Shown here in pieces: positions 62,487 through 64,000 of a DNA stretch of 64,000 nucleotides. The position numbers and the translations under genes were made by a program. Position 1 is the first letter of the stretch. The number at the start of each line of letters is the position of its first letter. Source of the stretch: CAWEQW01 sp963811365 (GTDB lineage: Bacteria; Actinomycetota; Actinomycetes; Propionibacteriales; Nocardioidaceae); the NCBI GenBank assembly GCA_963811365.1, contig CAWEQW010000010.1, positions 176,007 to 240,006 of the forward strand. The letters run 5' to 3'. The notes beneath the pieces were generated by a model. It was not told the origin of the DNA. It did not search any database and saw only the letters and a program-made list of their open reading frames with translations.

Positions 62487-63804
62487 ACACGCGGTCCAGG
62501 AACCGGTCGAACACGCGAGCGCCGAACTCCAGCGCGTCCGTGGGCACCCGCTCGTCGACCCCGTGGAACAACGCGGTGAAGTCCAGGTCCGCCGGCAGTC
62601 TGAGCGGCGCGAAGCCGAAGCTGCGGATCCCGAGCTTGTGCCAGTGCTTGGCGTCGGTGCCGCCGGACATCAGGTACGGCGCCACGGTGGCGTCCGGGTC
62701 CTCCTCCAGGAGCGAGGAGGTGATCGCGTCGACGAGGTCACCGTCGAACGACGTCTCGAGCCCGGCCTGCTTGCTGACGTACTCCACGGTGACCCGGTCA
62801 CCGACGAGCTCGGCGAGGGTGTCGAAGAACTCGTCCTCGAAGCCCGGCAGGAAGCGACCGTCGACGTGCGCGACGGCCTGGCCGGGGACCACGTTCACCT
62901 TGTAGCCCGCCTCGAGCATCGTCGGGTTCATGGTGTGCCGGATGACCGCGCCGAGCATCCGGGAGGCGGACCCGAACTCGGAGACGAGCTGCTCGGCGTT
63001 CCCGGGGGTGGCCTCGACGCCGGCGAGCTCGCCGACCGCGGCCAGGAGGACGCGCATCGACGGGGTGAGCCGCACCGGCCAGGAGTGGGTGCCGATCCGG
63101 GCGACGGCGGAGGCGAGCGCGGTGACGGCGTTGTCGGGGTGCCGCATCGAGCCGTGCCCGGCGTTCCCCCGGGCGGTGAGGCGCATCCAGGCCATGCCCT
63201 TCTCGGCGGCCTCGATGAGGTACAGCCGGCGGCCGCGCACGGTGGTGCTGAAGCCACCCACCTCGCCGATGGCCTCGGTGCAGTCGGCGAGCAGGTCCGG
63301 CCGGTGCACGACGAGGTGCTCGGCGCCCTTGTGGCCACCGGCCTCCTCGTCAGCGGTGAACGCCAGCACCAGCGGCCGCTCCGGCACCGCGCCGGCCCGG
63401 GCGCGGGCTCGTACGACCGACAGCACGATGGCGTCGAAGTCCTTCATGTCCACCGCCCCGCGACCCCACAGGTAGCCGTCGCGGACCTCCCCGGAGAACG
63501 GGTCGACCTGCCAGTCGGCGGCGTCGGCGGGCACGACGTCGAGGTGGCCGTGCAGCAGCAGCGGGTCGCCCGTCGTGCCGCCCCAGCGGGCCACCAGGCT
63601 CGTGCGCCCGGGCTCGGACTCGATGAGCTCGGCCTCGATGCCGACCTCGTCGAGCTGTGTCGCGACGTACTCGGCCGCCTTGCGCTCCCCCGGCCCGCTG
63701 GAGTCCCCGGTGTTCGTGGTGTCCATCCGGAGCAGGTCGCGGCAGACCTCCACGACCTCGGCGGCCGGGTCGTACGACGGGGCGGTCCCTCGTGGCGTGG
63801 TCAT
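62485..63804 (-). CDS. M20/M25/M40-family metallopeptidase
   Basis: A 439-residue dizinc amidohydrolase/peptidase. LLLHGHLDVVPAD near residue 83 gives the first His and the catalytic Asp. WGRGAVDMKDFDAI near 110 has the bridging Asp, and FTADEEAGGHKGAEHLV near 150 the catalytic Glu pair. A dimerisation lid domain lies between about 190 and 310, and GGTDAKHWHKLGI supplies the last His. It may be a carboxypeptidase, aminoacylase or dipeptidase. ATG 63804 is chosen from CAGGAT (63812-63817) 7 bases upstream; an in-frame start further up has no support. Confidence 0.9.
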   Translation of the reverse strand: MTTPRGTAPSYDPAAEVVEVCRDLLRMDTTNTGDSSGPGERKAAEYVATQLDEVGIEAELIESEPGRTSLVARWGGTTGDPLLLHGHLDVVPADAADWQVDPFSGEVRDGYLWGRGAVDMKDFDAIVLSVVRARARAGAVPERPLVLAFTADEEAGGHKGAEHLVVHRPDLLADCTEAIGEVGGFSTTVRGRRLYLIEAAEKGMAWMRLTARGNAGHGSMRHPDNAVTALASAVARIGTHSWPVRLTPSMRVLLAAVGELAGVEATPGNAEQLVSEFGSASRMLGAVIRHTMNPTMLEAGYKVNVVPGQAVAHVDGRFLPGFEDEFFDTLAELVGDRVTVEYVSKQAGLETSFDGDLVDAITSSLLEEDPDATVAPYLMSGGTDAKHWHKLGIRSFGFAPLRLPADLDFTALFHGVDERVPTDALEFGARVFDRFLDRV

Positions 63805-63811
63805 GTCCCTC

Positions 63812-63817
63812 ATCCTG
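63812..63817 (-). promoter_or_regulatory. -10-like box (CAGGAT) of M20 peptidase gene
   Basis: CAGGAT on the minus strand ends 7 bases before the ATG at 63804. GAGGGAC lies between and could instead be a ribosome-binding site. Confidence 0.3.
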
Positions 63818-63881
63818 ACACCGGCGCCTGACGGGTGCTTGCCCGGCGCCGACCCCCGCACGGGCGGGCGGCCCCGTTTGC

Positions 63882-63887
63882 TACAGT
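63882..63887 (+). promoter_or_regulatory. -10 box (TACAGT) of tRNA-Leu gene
   Basis: TACAGT in a small AT-rich patch (TTTGCTACAGTTAC) lies 45 bases before the tRNA. It is the only TANNNT box in this gap, so it is the likely tRNA promoter. Confidence 0.4.
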
Positions 63888-63932
63888 TACGGCCGCACTC
63901 AGGGCCCTTCGACAGGCCTCGAGAGCGCCCTT

Positions 63933-64000
63933 GTCCGGGTGGCGGAATAGGTAGACGCGCTAGCTTGAGGTGCTAGTGCCCTTTATCGGGCGTGGGGGTT
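63933..64000 (+). tRNA. tRNA-Leu (GAG), truncated at the window edge
   Basis: The first 68 bases of a class II tRNA. The acceptor strand starts GTCCGGG, with the tRNA-Leu-type D arm GGCGGAATAGGTAGACGC. The anticodon stem CTAGC/GCTAG closes a 7-base loop TTGAGGT, giving anticodon GAG. A long variable arm (GCCC...GGGC) follows, as in leucine tRNAs. The T arm and 3' end are cut off. Confidence 0.9.

Noticed and set aside
63933..64000. tRNA as an integrated-element attachment site
   Set aside because: No integrase, direct repeat of the tRNA 3' end or foreign-looking DNA is visible, and the 3' end is outside the window.

Overview
The window comes from a very GC-rich (about 70% by eye) actinobacterium. 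It carries a complete Pup-proteasome system (pup, pafA, dop, prcA, prcB, mpa, pafB/pafC), a mycothiol gene (mshC), and small conserved actinobacterial families such as DUF3090, the SCO1664 family, DUF5703 and PAC2. This set fits the Propionibacteriales, probably a Nocardioides-like organism; the genus is inferred. No insertion sequence, prophage, CRISPR array or rRNA was seen. Genes are densely packed and no gap without a gene exceeds about 205 bases.

Region 1 (1-28.9 kb) is an exopolysaccharide locus. A leftward operon runs from 14885 to 1487. It encodes a CapD/PglF-type sugar dehydratase, a Wzz/BY-kinase fusion, a nucleotide-sugar dehydrogenase, a PqqD-like protein, a nucleotidyltransferase, a glycosyltransferase, a GNAT protein, a polymerase-like membrane protein, a DegT aminotransferase, two LuxR regulators, an HPr-kinase-like protein and a second PqqD-like protein. 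Almost every junction is a 1-4 base stop/start overlap. A Tat-exported cysteine-containing protein (795-1466) converges on its end. The centre holds four sulfotransferases, a Wzx-type flippase and three glycosyltransferases, which suggests a sulfated polymer. The right part (23.6-28.9 kb) has a secreted beta-helix protein, a polysaccharide deacetylase, a glycosyltransferase, a phosphoglycosyl transferase, a PglD-like acetyltransferase and a sugar epimerase. The HPrK-like, nucleotidyltransferase and PqqD set resembles the tailoring genes of lasso-peptide clusters, but no lasso cyclase or protease is present. It is the best candidate here for an undescribed system.

Region 2 (29-35.7 kb) is housekeeping: an Lrp/AsnC regulator, a HelY-type helicase, a diacylglycerol-kinase-like lipid kinase, an alpha/beta hydrolase, TatC and TatA.

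Region 3 (35.7-50 kb) is the proteasome neighbourhood: pafC, pafB, an FKBP lipoprotein, pafA, prcA, prcB, pup, dop, a Nudix-YbaK fusion, a 38-residue membrane protein, mpa, trmI, a site-2 protease and a RecB-like Fe-S nuclease. pafB, pafC and the FKBP gene are interrupted by what look like four single-base insertions within 1.7 kb.

Region 4 (50-64 kb) holds a HAD phosphatase, metH, PAC2, mshC with three companion genes, a CorA transporter, uppP, an aldo/keto reductase, a DUF5703 protein, an M20 peptidase and a truncated tRNA-Leu at the right edge.

Across the window many first genes have a TANNNT -10 box ending only 6-7 bases before the start codon. This is the signature of leaderless mRNAs and it was used to choose several starts.
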